Program-made: the position numbers and the translations under genes
In this document: in pieces, positions 48,401 through 59,451 of the stretch
Position numbering within the stretch: position 1 is the stretch's first letter
Layout: each line of letters starts with the position of its first letter
Origin: Lepidodermella squamata
Lineage: Eukaryota; Gastrotricha
NCBI GenBank assembly: GCA_047495785.1
Contig: JBLDXI010000014.1
Location: forward strand, 124,001 to 188,000
Direction: 5' to 3'
Length of the DNA stretch: 64,000 nucleotides
Notes under the pieces: model-generated
Told to the model about the DNA's origin: nothing
The model's input: only the letters and a program-made list of their open reading frames with translations
The model's database searches: none

Positions 48401-49841
48401 TGATTTCGTGACGTTGCTAGCCACAGTCGAGTTTCCATCACTCTGAAGACAGGTCCTGTCGTCGTCTTGCAACGTGTAACCGGCGTAACACTGGCACGAG
48501 AACGAACCGACGGTGTTTCGGCAAATCTGGGAGCAAGTGCTCGCCCGCTCATCGTCCTCAGGCTCACTTTCCTCCATGCTATAGATTCGGATAGGTTTGA
48601 ATTCCGGCTGCCCGTCCATTTGCTTTTTCTCAACACACTCGTCCACGTCTATATAAAAATTATATTAAGTGAGCAAATTTGGTTCAAAATTGAGATCTCC
48701 CTTAATTTTCTGTTGCATTTAATTTGTATGATTATTTAATCGCTAACCCTCGCAAGACCGTTTGTCAGCAGCCAGTCTGAATCCGGGATAGCAGTCGCAG
48801 ATGACTGACTTGCGTTCCGACGAGGTGAAGTACTGCCGGCGGCGGCATATGTGAGCGCAGCCGCCGTTGTGAACCGAACAGCTGTAGAAGGGCGCAGCTG
48901 ACGACGACGCCGCCTCGTCGACAAAGGCCAGCGTCGTCGTCTGCGTCGCGGCGACTGATGGCGCCGGAGTCGACACGCTGCGATTCCCGACGAGAGTGTG
49001 AGTGACAAGGTCGACAATTTCAACCGGTTCACCTGAATCAGTAAATTAAAAAAAAAGCTGTAAAAAATTCTGCAGAAATACCAATGCAGGAGAGGCCATC
49101 GGGAGCGAGGCGTCGGGGCAGTTTACATGAGCAAAGGTAACTGCCGAACGTATTCTGGCATTGCTCTTGGCAGCCGCCGTTGTTTTGGGCGCACTCGTCC
49201 ACGTCTATGCTGCATGTTTTGCCCTGAAGGCCAGGTCGGCAGCGGCACCGGTGACTGAAAATTCCGGGCCGGCAAAGTGAGGCGAATCCGCACTCGGTGT
49301 TGTCGCACGACCGGTAAGGGCAGCCAAAGTCCTGCGAGCCGACGCGAAACCAGCCGCGGCAGCATGACGGCTCGGCGATGACCTCGGGTATAATAATCGG
49401 CTCGAGAGTGTCGTAATAAATTAATCTACAAATAATTAGGTAAAATAGAAATATGAGATAATGCTCAACAAACTTTTGTTCCCGCTTCAGACACCCTACG
49501 CCGTCGGTTTCCTCCTCGCTGCCGGTACAATTTTGAGACCGATAGGTTAAATAAGGACCCGGTTTCGATTTACGGCAAAGCTTCCAATCACGCCTCAGTT
49601 GAATCGATTTGCGCTCGCAAACGTTTGGCCTGTAAAAAAGTTGGGTAAAATCAGAAAACAATTCGATTGTACGATTCTCTTACATTCCATTGCTTAGCCT
49701 GCGAGGCGAAGGTGTTCTTTGGTATGAACGACGGGTGGCATATCCATAAGGTAGTTCTTCATCTTCGGAAACAGGTGAATCCCAGAGAGGATGCTGCGGG
49801 TCGTCGTACGAGATAACTTCCTCGCCGCCGCTATCAACTAA
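42485..49841 (-). CDS. MEGF6: MEGF6-like EMI/EGF-repeat protein, 5' end cut by the duplication (copy 1), 21 exons, about 1,727 aa visible
   Basis: Large secreted or matrix protein. Exons (5' to 3') start with a cut exon 49841-49684, then 49629-49474, 49425-49082, 49032-48748, 48648-48337, 48229-48068, 47972-47913, 47856-47797, 47747-47685, 47626-47468, 47415-47198, 47145-47013, 46127-45925, 45867-45741, 45647-45585, 45422-45108, 45056-44760, 44705-43827, 43778-43230, 43176-42712 and 42660-42485. An EMI-like domain comes first (PNVCERK ... SCCRGWF), then calcium-binding EGFs ([22 protein letters not shown]), then many laminin-type EGFs ([10 protein letters not shown] type). Most introns are phase 1, as usual for EGF modules. 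There is no membrane helix and the tail is short and polar. Exon 44705-43827 carries a ~170-residue disordered insert. The 885-bp intron 46128-47012 holds only repeats, including a CG run. The signal peptide and promoter are missing here because the duplication breakpoint removed them. Confidence 0.8.
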
Positions 49842-51787
49842 TAGTGCTTGTAGTTGTCGTGAGTAGGCACGACCCAGGAGAAGTATTGGTGTAGTTAACC
49901 GGCTCGCACGATGCGGCTATTCCAGCGTTCAAGGACCAATGATGGCTGTATGTAAGGAGTAATGCTTGGTATCAGAATTACATAAAAAGACAGCAGAAAA
50001 TACTATTTCCTGACCACAACAGTGGCGTTTCCATAGGCCTGGATCCGAAAATCGACACCAGCGACTGAGGAGAAAGAGGTCGAGTTGAAGTTATTCGTCT
50101 TGAATGCAGGTCCAACAGAACCATCTGCATTAATCGGAGCCAAAGCGATCTATTATAGGAAAAACGTCGAACATATGTATAATTGGACCGATTCCAGTAA
50201 AATACCGTCAGAAGGGGCCGGATGAGCTGCACAATCAACCGATAGCGCAATGAACCGTTGGAATGAAAGAAATTTCCGTCGACGTTGACAGTCCCTGCAC
50301 ATCGGAGGGGCAACTTTACAGTGTTAGGGTTGGTGCCGCTGGCAATCCACGTGAAAAATAGGCGCCCGTCGCCTAAGGCTAGCCTCTGCCAAAGTTGTAG
50401 CCCCCCGAACTGTCGAAGTGTATCATTGGTCGTATCTGAAAAACAGAAACGTTGACATTCGCTATGAAATGATGATTTCCTTATCGAACCCAGAACTTCG
50501 GTAACAGGAGCAACGAAGCTAATTCCAAGCCATCCTACAGAGCCATCTGTCAGAACTTGAACATCGAACTCTACCTCAACACGCCATTGAGAGGTTATTT
50601 GTCCTTTGGCTGTTTTCGCGCCAATGATGCCTCCCCAAGTCTGCGAGGCTTGAGTTGTTAGCAGGTATCCATCAGCCATTTCGGTTGCTGTGCCAATCAG
50701 TGTCACACCTCTGGATCCAATGATAGAGCTGTTCGTCTTGTCAAATGAGTAGGCATCTTGGTATTCGCTGCCGACGTATTCACACGGTAAAAGCAAGGCG
50801 CTGCTACTTGGAGCCGGATCCACATAACCGGATGATCGAGTTAGATACCATGCATAACTAAAAATAATTCGGATCTCATAGGCAATCAAGACAAAACTGC
50901 AAGAAACTGTACGATTTTCGAACTACAGCATTCCCGTAGTTTCCGAACAGGCCCACAAATGAAAAATATTGACCATATGAAAAATGACCGATTTCTTGAA
51001 CCAAAGCATTGGAAAAGCAAGTTGCAGGGGATCCAGGGATACCAGCTTCCGGAGCTATAGCAACCTATATGTCAAGAAAACTGCTTACTGAACTCTCTCA
51101 GTTGAAATTGGAACAAACGGTAATGTAATTTCCGCGATTTTGCAAAATTAAGCGGAAACCCACGGAACCAGCCGTTGAATTGAAAAGCCATGAGCTGCCG
51201 CATGCAGGTTGCGACACGATGTAGTTGTTCGCGTAAGAAGCAGTGCCGAGAACCAGTGGAACTTGAGTCGTGGTGGAAACTAGGGGAAAACTGTACCTCA
51301 AGTACATTGATCCTCTCGATTTCAGCTCGAGCCAAAGCCATAGTCCAGTAAAGCTCTGAATTGAGTCATAGTCAGCGGCCCCTGCCGATGCAACTGGAGC
51401 ACCTGAAAACCCCAGGTTGAAGCCGAACCATCCAGGTGTTGCTACGTCTTGGTATGTAGCTAGAATCTCGAATTCTATTCGCCACAACGAATATAAGCTG
51501 GTACTAGCAGTTGATGGCAATATGCTGAACCCGCCATATGTCACTGTCGCGTTGTTCAATTCGTAACCCTGAGGAGTATCGCCGGGCATATAGCCGAAAG
51601 CATACGCCATAATAGTTGAGTTGGACTCGAGGCTACTATTTACGCGATCGAAGGACGCCTGGGGTATGAAAACCGGCTCACCCGAGTAGTCGACGGGCAG
51701 ATCCAACGCTTGCCGGTCAACAACTGGTTGAAATGCTTGGGATTCAATTATCAACAGGCAACAAGAGACAGCAAAGGTTGCGATCAT
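49834..51787 (-). CDS. Channel-less copy of the lectin-mucin receptor (copy 2), predicted secreted, 558 aa
   Basis: The duplicated 5' half of the receptor gene. Exons are 51787-51119, 51064-50913, 50857-50490, 50435-50206, 50149-50004 and 49945-49834. The first five encode the signal peptide and both lectin-like modules exactly as in the full gene. The sixth enters the mucin exon and crosses the duplication junction at 49842. After it only two complete new codons (Ile is completed across the join, then Ser) precede a TGA at 49836-49834. No membrane segment remains, so a soluble protein is predicted. The transcript would run on into MEGF6-like exons, which may expose it to nonsense-mediated decay. 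It keeps its promoter. Confidence 0.7.
49842..49846. other. Junction of the 17-kb tandem duplication
   Basis: Left of the join is MEGF6-like coding sequence; right of it is the receptor mucin exon. Both genes are on the minus strand, so the join lies between a promoter-bearing 5' fragment and a promoter-less 3' fragment. The frames do not match. Confidence 0.9.
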
Positions 51788-52825
51788 TTCGCTTTTTTTG
51801 TTTTTTTTTACGAATGTCTGCACTTCGGCGCAATACTTATAGCGGCTATTTCAGAAATCTACTACCTAGATAAAAACCTACGTCCTAACCACGCTTATTC
51901 AACGGCCTACCCAACGCTAAGAAATCCCGCCAGATGCGTGCTTTTTGTTCCATAATTTATTTTTGCGAGTCACCGATTCGATCAAATAGCCATCAATATT
52001 TCATGAATGTGTCTGAGCAGACCTCCGCGTCTGAAATGATTGTCGTACTCACTTGATGCACTGTCTACCCTGAAATGTCGTGCTCATCCAGATTTCGACA
52101 CGCCACATTTTTCGACAGAAGACAATGGCTTGAAAATCAAAAGTCACCTGTGCACCTGTGCACCTAGAAAGGGATTCTAGTTTGAGAAGTCTCAACCTTG
52201 TGATGACTTCAAAGAAGCAGGACGTTCCGAATAATCTCAATTATCCGCTATTTATTAGCAGATATATACCGGCTATGAATCAATGTGCTATTTCGCAGAT
52301 GTACACAAACGCCATTAAAAGATGTCAATTTACAAATCGAATTTTCGAATATAACTTATACGTTACCTTGCTGAAGCTAACGGCACCCTTGAGCCTGTGA
52401 CGTAGATATCTACGTATCTACGTCAAATGCCCTTGAGGTTTGCGCTTAAAGCATGCCTCGTTTTATTCATTTCAACTATAATTTACGCGCTTGCGCACCT
52501 GTCCTACATAATTTCCGAAATTTATCGAAGGGGCATTGCACATGATTTACCATTAGTAACAACAGCTCCCATCAAAAATACTGCATTCGGATGACAGCAT
52601 TGCAGCAGCTAGTGCTCATCAAGTCAACTCGAGATTTATTACTCGATAAGAATTTTAGGGAAATCCATGCTTTTGAATCAGTCGGAGAGGCAATTATCTC
52701 ATAATCGATAAGCAGGTGAACGAAATTTTGTTGCAATCAAGATTTTTCAATTGTCAGATTCAGTTCGCAGTTTTGATGCAGAAAAACGGTGGCAAAGTAC
52801 GCGATTGAACCTGTAAATTGCTGCC
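51788..52825. promoter_or_regulatory. Shared divergent promoter region, copy 2
   Basis: Duplicate of 34822-35859, including the CRE-like inverted repeat at 52398-52425. Confidence 0.4.
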
Positions 52826-54819
52826 ATGCATTCAACGGTGATGGCTTGCAATTTCGTAATGGCGTTGTTTGCGATCCTTCTCCCAGCTGGCTGCCAAGAC
52901 TTTGCCACTACAACCAATCTGGCCGGTGATTTACCCCCGATTTGCCATGAAATCAAGTGTAAGCTTATCAAAAAAATGCGGCCCAGCTTTCATTCTTTTG
53001 CGATATAAATCACAGATTCAGATTTGGACGTGGAGCAGTTTGCATTTGCAAACTACTCGAAAATGAGCAGGCCGGTTCAAAACGCAAGCCAACCTATCAC
53101 CGTCCTGTTTTCAATTGTTTTTGCCCGTGTCGTTGACATAGTAAGAATGAACTCGTTCACTTCATTTGAATTCACGCCCCAAATTTGCAGTTTGAGAAAG
53201 ATCGTAAGATTCTCATCGATGCTTATATTCAGCTGCAATGGGTTAACGAGTTGATCAATCAGTGGACCTCGGTCGAGCCATTCAACTGTACGACAAAGTT
53301 GATCGCTCCCACGACTAAAATTTGGATTCCGGACGTCTCTATCGTTAATACACCTCGTGAGTTTATCTGAATTGTTTAGGAAACAATATTTAATGTCGGA
53401 ATTCGTTAAAATTAGAGGACAAATATTCCTTGCTGATGATTCGAGGCCACAAGGTTGAGTTGACATCAGACGGGACGTGCATCTACTACCCGAGTGGATA
53501 CTTCAATGCTTCATGCTCCATGGATCTTCGATATTTTCCATTTGACGAGCAGGTGTGTGTCCCTGTCGTTTTTCTCTGTGAAGTCATTAGGAATTACATG
53601 TTTTAAGGTTTGCATGATCCGTTTCGCATCGTGGGCGTATCCTGCCGAAATGCAGAATCTAGTCGCTTCCAGCTTACCTATCGACTTTGACTTGGCCAAC
53701 TTCATAGTACGATTTTATTTTGTTTAGCTATAGTTAATTTTGTAAATTTTCCGTTTAAGGAGCATGGCCAGTGGCACATTGAAAGCACGGAGGCGGTCAG
53801 CAGTCATATATTCAACCCGACAACTGAAAAATCTTACGATGAGGTGGGGAAATTGTTCTTTCCTATATACACTTCCTAATGACCCTTCAATTTAACTAGG
53901 TGCAGATTTACATCTACCTCAAACGGAAGGCGAGACATCTTTTATTTAACCCGGGCTTCAATTATTACTAATAGTTTCCCATCCTTTAGCCAGCTTACTA
54001 CCTTATCAACGTGATAGTCCCTGTCCTCATCATCGTCATCAGCGAAATTTCGCTGTTTTCCCTGCCGGTAATTTGGTACATTTTGGAACCTTCAAATTTT
54101 TTTACTTTGAATTTCCTATTAGCTAACGCGGGCTTTGAAGCTACGAGTTTCCTTCAAGACTTTGCTAGCTTTTGGCATGTTTCAGTAAGCTTTGCTGATC
54201 TTTATGACTTCCTTTTATGCCATTACTTGACAGAACAATCATGCTACACGATTTACCAAGAGACAGCAGCTCATCTCTTCCCTTATTGACCATTTTTCTC
54301 GACATCACGATGGCTTACATTGGCTTGGTCCTGGTAGGGGAAGGCTGTATATTCTTAATGTTAAACGTCGGTGGTGAAGAGCATGTAAGTTACTAGAGAA
54401 GTAATGAATATGGTTGCATTGTTCAGCTCCGCTTATAGAATCCTCCACCCAACTGGTTGGTTCGCGTTTGCATTTTTTGTGGCCCACTGTTTGGTGTTCA
54501 TGATGGACAAGTTCATCATCATTTGAAAAAAACCAAGCGACAGCGGCATCTCGAAAAAGAGATCGCATCAATATCAGCGATAATTCTTGCTCACAGCGTG
54601 CATTCTCAACAGGAAAATGCCGAGCATCACGGAGGTGACGGTGGCGAAGAACTGGACGACGAAAAGCGAATGCATCGCAAATACGGCCATCATTCTTTCC
54701 ACAGGTCGTGGCTGCTCATCGCTCGGCTAACCGAACGCGTCCTGTTTTTTACCTACGTCATCGCCATCATTTTAACTCCGATCGTTATTTATGAGGTGTT
54801 ACCGCCACTGAAGCAGTAG
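52826..54819 (+). CDS. Nicotinic-type Cys-loop receptor subunit (copy 2), 481 aa
   Basis: Identical to 35860-37853 at an offset of 16,966 bp: same 11 exons, Cys-loop, four membrane helices and the inferred GC-AG intron. It keeps its full 1-kb upstream region, so both copies could be expressed and double the dose. Confidence 0.85.
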
Positions 54820-55089
54820 TGAATCGTCAGAAAATCATTATCATCCACTTTTTGACTAATAAATGTCACGAAGCAATCATTTGCAACTGAATGGTTTTTT
54901 GGAAACCGGGAAACCCAAACCAGGCATAAGAGGCTGGTATAAGGAATGCTATTTAGCAGTACGAAAAATTCCACAAAAAAGCAACTTTGTCAGCATGTCA
55001 AACAGTTTTATTATTGTTTGTAATAAAAACAGGTGTGGTCTTCAAATAATATGAGGCAAGCCATCTTTTAGAAAATAGAAAAAGCAATA
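54820..55089. other. Undisturbed gap between nicotinic-type and homeobox genes
   Basis: Copy 2 lacks the inverted repeat present in copy 1. Sequence 55024-55202 is unique to this copy and includes the true 3' end of the homeobox gene. Confidence 0.7.
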
Positions 55090-55740
55090 TTAACGGATGC
55101 ATGGATTTGCCGGATTCTCCCAGGGTCGCCAGAATGCTGTTAGAAGCAACTTGTCTTTATCACTATCTGTCTTACTCACATAAGAATCTGTGCTATGCTG
55201 ATTGGCGATGGCCGCCAGGGCCAACGTCAGAGTTTGCAAGAACTCGACTGAGGAAGCCGAAGCTTCGCTGGGTTCCGTTTTCGGCGGAATTGGGAGCCCG
55301 ATGTTAGCGCAGTCCTCACTGCTGTTGTTACCATTTTGCTCCATTGGCGCTGCAACGCCAGGCGGGCCATTGCTGCTCGCCGAAGAAGATCTTCGTCTCG
55401 ATTTTGCGCGTCTGTTTTGAAACCATATCTGTATCCTTGTCTCAGAGACACCTATCGCTTTCGATAGCTGTTGCCTTAGCTCGCCGTTAGGGTACTGCGT
55501 TTGAGAGAACGTGTTTTCTAACAGCGAAAGTTGTTGCAGCGAAAATGTCGTGCGATGCCGCCGTCCGTTTTGTGCGACGCGCTGCGCCGATGATAGGAAA
55601 ATGGCAGGCAATGAACACCGGCGATGGCACTCGACGTGGGTCTTGGCATGTAAGATCACTGGGACGCTGCTCATACCTTTAAGGCGCATCGAAACCGTCG
55701 ATCCATCACTAAGCCGACTCGCGTCGTCATCGCAATCCAT
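55090..55740 (-). CDS. Paired-like homeobox protein with its normal C-terminus (copy 2), 216 aa
   Basis: Same first 179 residues and homeodomain as the copy at 38183-38773, then a 37-residue tail beginning NQHSTDSYVSKTDSDKDK and ending WENPANPCIR. I take this as the ancestral form because the other tail is explained by the inverted piece of the channel gene. The first in-frame ATG is used as start. Confidence 0.82.
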   Translation of the reverse strand: MDCDDDASRLSDGSTVSMRLKGMSSVPVILHAKTHVECHRRCSLPAIFLSSAQRVAQNGRRHRTTFSLQQLSLLENTFSQTQYPNGELRQQLSKAIGVSETRIQIWFQNRRAKSRRRSSSASSNGPPGVAAPMEQNGNNSSEDCANIGLPIPPKTEPSEASASSVEFLQTLTLALAAIANQHSTDSYVSKTDSDKDKLLLTAFWRPWENPANPCIR

Positions 55741-56657
55741 CGTCCGCGCCGTATAATGTAGGTTATTTTTTGCTAATGAAAATTCCAAAATAATTGCCAA
55801 ACTAATTGCTCCTATTATGTTGTTTCCGAAGGCCAGCTTTGTCACGCATTTATTTTATCGATACTTATTTATATTAAAATCTACGCAATATATTATGAGA
55901 ACACGAAGTGAATTGCCATGCATTGCCCAATTTCCGTCTCCCTGGTTTTATCTATAATTATGTTCGCTGGTTGTTTCCACAGAAGCCGCGTGTTTTTATG
56001 AACATTCCGCGATATATTTTCGGCTAACAGCAATTTTCGCCGATAAAAACGCGACGTAAAGGCGCAGCTGTGCTGAGCAAACAGCCGCACATTCACCTTA
56101 AATTGTAAGATAATTAAATCATTATTATAATATTATCATTAATTACGGCGTCTAATTACTGGGCTTGGAGATATGAGCCAGGGACATGTAAAAGCGGTAG
56201 AAGACCGTGCTCGATAAATTGGTAATAGTCCAGTAGATTAAGCAGGATGAAGCCGGAATTGCAGTCCAACTTGCGTAATTGTGATATAAGTGGGAGGGGC
56301 AATAAAATGATAATTAATGGAGACCTAATAATGCACTATGAATGCCAAATTCAACAACGTTTTTTGGCGTATGTTTACAATATCGCACCCTATATATGTG
56401 TAATTACCGATAACTTTTTATTGCTGTCGAGAGTACGGAAATAACTGTGACCTGATAGGCACAACCTCATTTTTTGCTGTAACAAGTTTCACCGGGTGCA
56501 TCTCCATAAAAAAACCAAGCCTCGGACTATAGGAAATAACTAAATAACTAAAAGATTGGGGAACCTTCCACGCGATAGAATTTTTTTTTATTGGAAATCA
56601 TAAATGTTCACAGTAATGAAAATAATGTGCAGTCAGCCCTGTGTTTCAAGTCCTTAT
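55741..56657. other. Intergenic region, homeobox to GPCR, copy 2
   Basis: Duplicate of 38774-39690. No exon is seen. Confidence 0.5.
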
Positions 56658-58565
56658 TCAAAATTGTAAACATTCCAGTGATTTTGAAATGCGAACCTGA
56701 CCTGCAGGCTTTTGGATATTGTCAGTCGAGAAAACCTCGCTGTTCGGCGATGCGTGGTCGTTGTCGAAGAAAGCTGTGCTAGTCTCGTTGGACTTTTCAT
56801 CATCGGTCCGATTACTGCTCACAGATGCCGATTTACCTTTGCTTCCTTGGATTAAATGAAACAGCTTCGAAAACGTCTTCAGCCAAGGTGAACTGCTCGC
56901 CGAGCCCTTACGTTGCCCACAGCAAAGCATGTCCCTAAATTAAAAAAATTGCCTTGAAAGATTATGCTCTCCCCATTCGACGATTACCTTATCAAGCCGA
57001 GAAAAGCTCGATTGAACAAACAGAAAATCGGGAAAGGAATAGCGTTGGATGAATATTGCAGCAGGTTGAAAACTGGATTCAGCGAGAATAGGACATCGGG
57101 GCGCAGAGATAGAGCCTCCATCAACTGGGATCTCGTGGTTTCGTGAAGGTTCATCATACTCATGTAGAGCGTCAAAGGCAAAGACAATGCTAGGAATAGC
57201 ATGTTTTGTGCAACCAGCATTCTGCTATGCAAATGATGAAAGGGAAAAGCGATTAATGAGTACTCAGCATTCATCATTCAGCCCACGAAAATTAGTTAAT
57301 TTTTGAGAAACTATCTACTAACCTGGTTATAGTTTTGGCGAGCATATTCTGATGACTTGTACGAGGCGTTGAATTTATCCGAGCTGTAGCTGCTTTTTTG
57401 GCGGCGTAGCGGCTTTTCATCGGAAGATAGACGGGCTCGGGCTGGTTGAGACCAATGCAAGATGCTGACATGGCATGGAAACTGCTAGGTGCTGCTAATA
57501 AAGCTGGAAAGGTTAGATAGCTTCGATGCTCCGGAGTTTCGCAGCATCTTGTCCTATAAGGCAATCGGGTGATGAAGCAAGGGACCAAAATTATGAAAAT
57601 ACTCACTCGATCCTCAAAGACCGCTTTAGAAACAATGCCGAACAATGTTGCTGGCTACTGCGGCGATTGATTGCCTCTGAAAATCGTTTCTTCTGCCTTG
57701 AACTTACGAGAACAAGTGCGGCCGAAAACGCTGTGACTAGAATGAATGGTAGAAGCGTTGCGACCCACGCGTCCACGATATGATAGTGCATCAAAAATGT
57801 GATCCAACTCTCATCGGTTGTACATTGCATGCCTTGAGACGATGATTCATCAGTGCCATCAGGAAGTTCAAACCTGGCTGCCAGTTGGTAAGGAATGGCC
57901 AGGGCAGCGCTTATAACGTGGCACGAGATAGATGCGATAATTGCGAACTTCGCGTCGATTCTGCTGCGGTAGAAGAAGGGAGCAGCGACCGAAGCCATTC
58001 GATCGAAAGCAATGAGGACAAAATGCAATGATGAGGCATAGGCTGACATCGAAAAACAGGTTTTCAATTGTAATGTGTCAGAAAGAAAGAATCATACTCA
58101 GCCAATAGGTCATCAGCACGTGACCATAGCAGCCAATTTCTGAGAGTCCTCGCACTGACAGTTGGGGGAAAACGGCATCTAGGTAGTAGTTGATGCCGAA
58201 GCCTGCGATCGCGGAGAATCGATTAATTATTAATTGAGAAGTTATAGGTCGATGGAAACTTACCGGATGTCAAGCTGAGCAAATTAGTGATCGCCTGGGA
58301 TAGAATCAACACGATCGTTGCGCAATATTTGGTCTTCTTCTTCGTAAAAGCTTGAAAATTTGAAGATATTCAAGGATTCAAGAAAAAAAATAGAATATAA
58401 GTACCCACCGAGGATAATGAGGAGATTCCCGAAAATTCCTAAAATCACAAGCGGAGTGCCACAGGCAATGTAAATTTTCCGACTTTCCGACCATGGATCC
58501 GACGCCTGTTCTTCGACGCAACTTCCTAGTTGCAAAATCGAGGCAGCTATCAGAAATCGATGCAT
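56658..58565 (-). CDS. Rhodopsin-family GPCR, neuropeptide-receptor-like (copy 2), 509 aa
   Basis: Identical to 39691-41598 at an offset of 16,967 bp, with all seven exons and flanks intact. Confidence 0.82.
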
Positions 58566-59451
58566 TCGCAAAACTGCTGGCAACGTCCCATATCCCTGAA
58601 TATTTGTACGATGATAGCGATCTGTTGTTTTGCTTGTTTAGCAGCTAGGTTAGCACTAGGAGCTAGGTCTCGGTTCCTAGCCAGGCGTGGTGGTCCAATT
58701 ATAATTAGGACCCGCCGGCGGGCGACTAATGAGTTGCGATAACAGCCAACGCACGCCTGGTTTCGAATTTCGGCCTGGCTAACCAGCCAAGCGTGCGGAG
58801 ATCGCATCTTCAAGTCAAATTAGCGAGTTATTCGATAAAAAAGAGACGCAATTTACGCGCCTCAAGTCCTATGATATATTTGCGTCAGTTTATACTTTTT
58901 ACTATTCTGAATTTTATGAATGACGATATTATATAGATCCAAGTATAGATAAGACTTTGATGAACTGTCGATCATTGCGCCTTTTATTTATTTTCCGTAA
59001 TTGTCTGAACGTTCCAAAGTAATAATAATTATCAACAGGCCAAAAAGCAGCTATAATATATTTGCGCTGACTCGTCATATCAGGTTCGCCGGCTCAATGT
59101 ATGACGATGAGTCTTCAACGACACAGCGAGTAACAACAGCATACGGTTCATGCGTAAAAAACACATAAAGCTACACAAATTCTTGATCCAATTCGAACAC
59201 AACATCGAAACAAAAAAGCGCGCGCGCGATTTTTTTTTTACAAGAGAGCAAGCGTCATACACGTAAGCAGATCAGTTTCAGTTTTCCAGCGATTTTTTTT
59301 TAACAATCTTCAACTCGAAAAATTTGCGTAGCAACGGAGAATTCATGTATAACGATTCATGGAAATAGTATTTTGAGTATGAACCAACAAAACGATGTCG
59401 AATAACTTATGGCGAGTTTCTAGCTTCATCGAAAATTTAAATCGTATAATA
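58566..59451. other. Intergenic region, GPCR to MEGF6-like gene, copy 2
   Basis: Duplicate of 41599-42484. No exon is seen. Confidence 0.5.

Larger units (their letters stand above)
32876..49841. repeat. Large tandem duplication, copy 1 (16,966 bp)
   Basis: All predicted proteins in this block recur identically at +16,966 bp, or +16,967 bp to the right of the homeobox rearrangement. The block starts inside the mucin exon of the lectin-channel gene and ends inside an N-terminal exon of the MEGF6-like gene. Confidence 0.95.

Noticed and set aside
49684-51787. In-frame fusion of the lectin-like modules to the MEGF6-like protein
   Set aside because: The mucin exon meets the EGF gene out of frame, with a TGA six nucleotides after the first altered codon begins.
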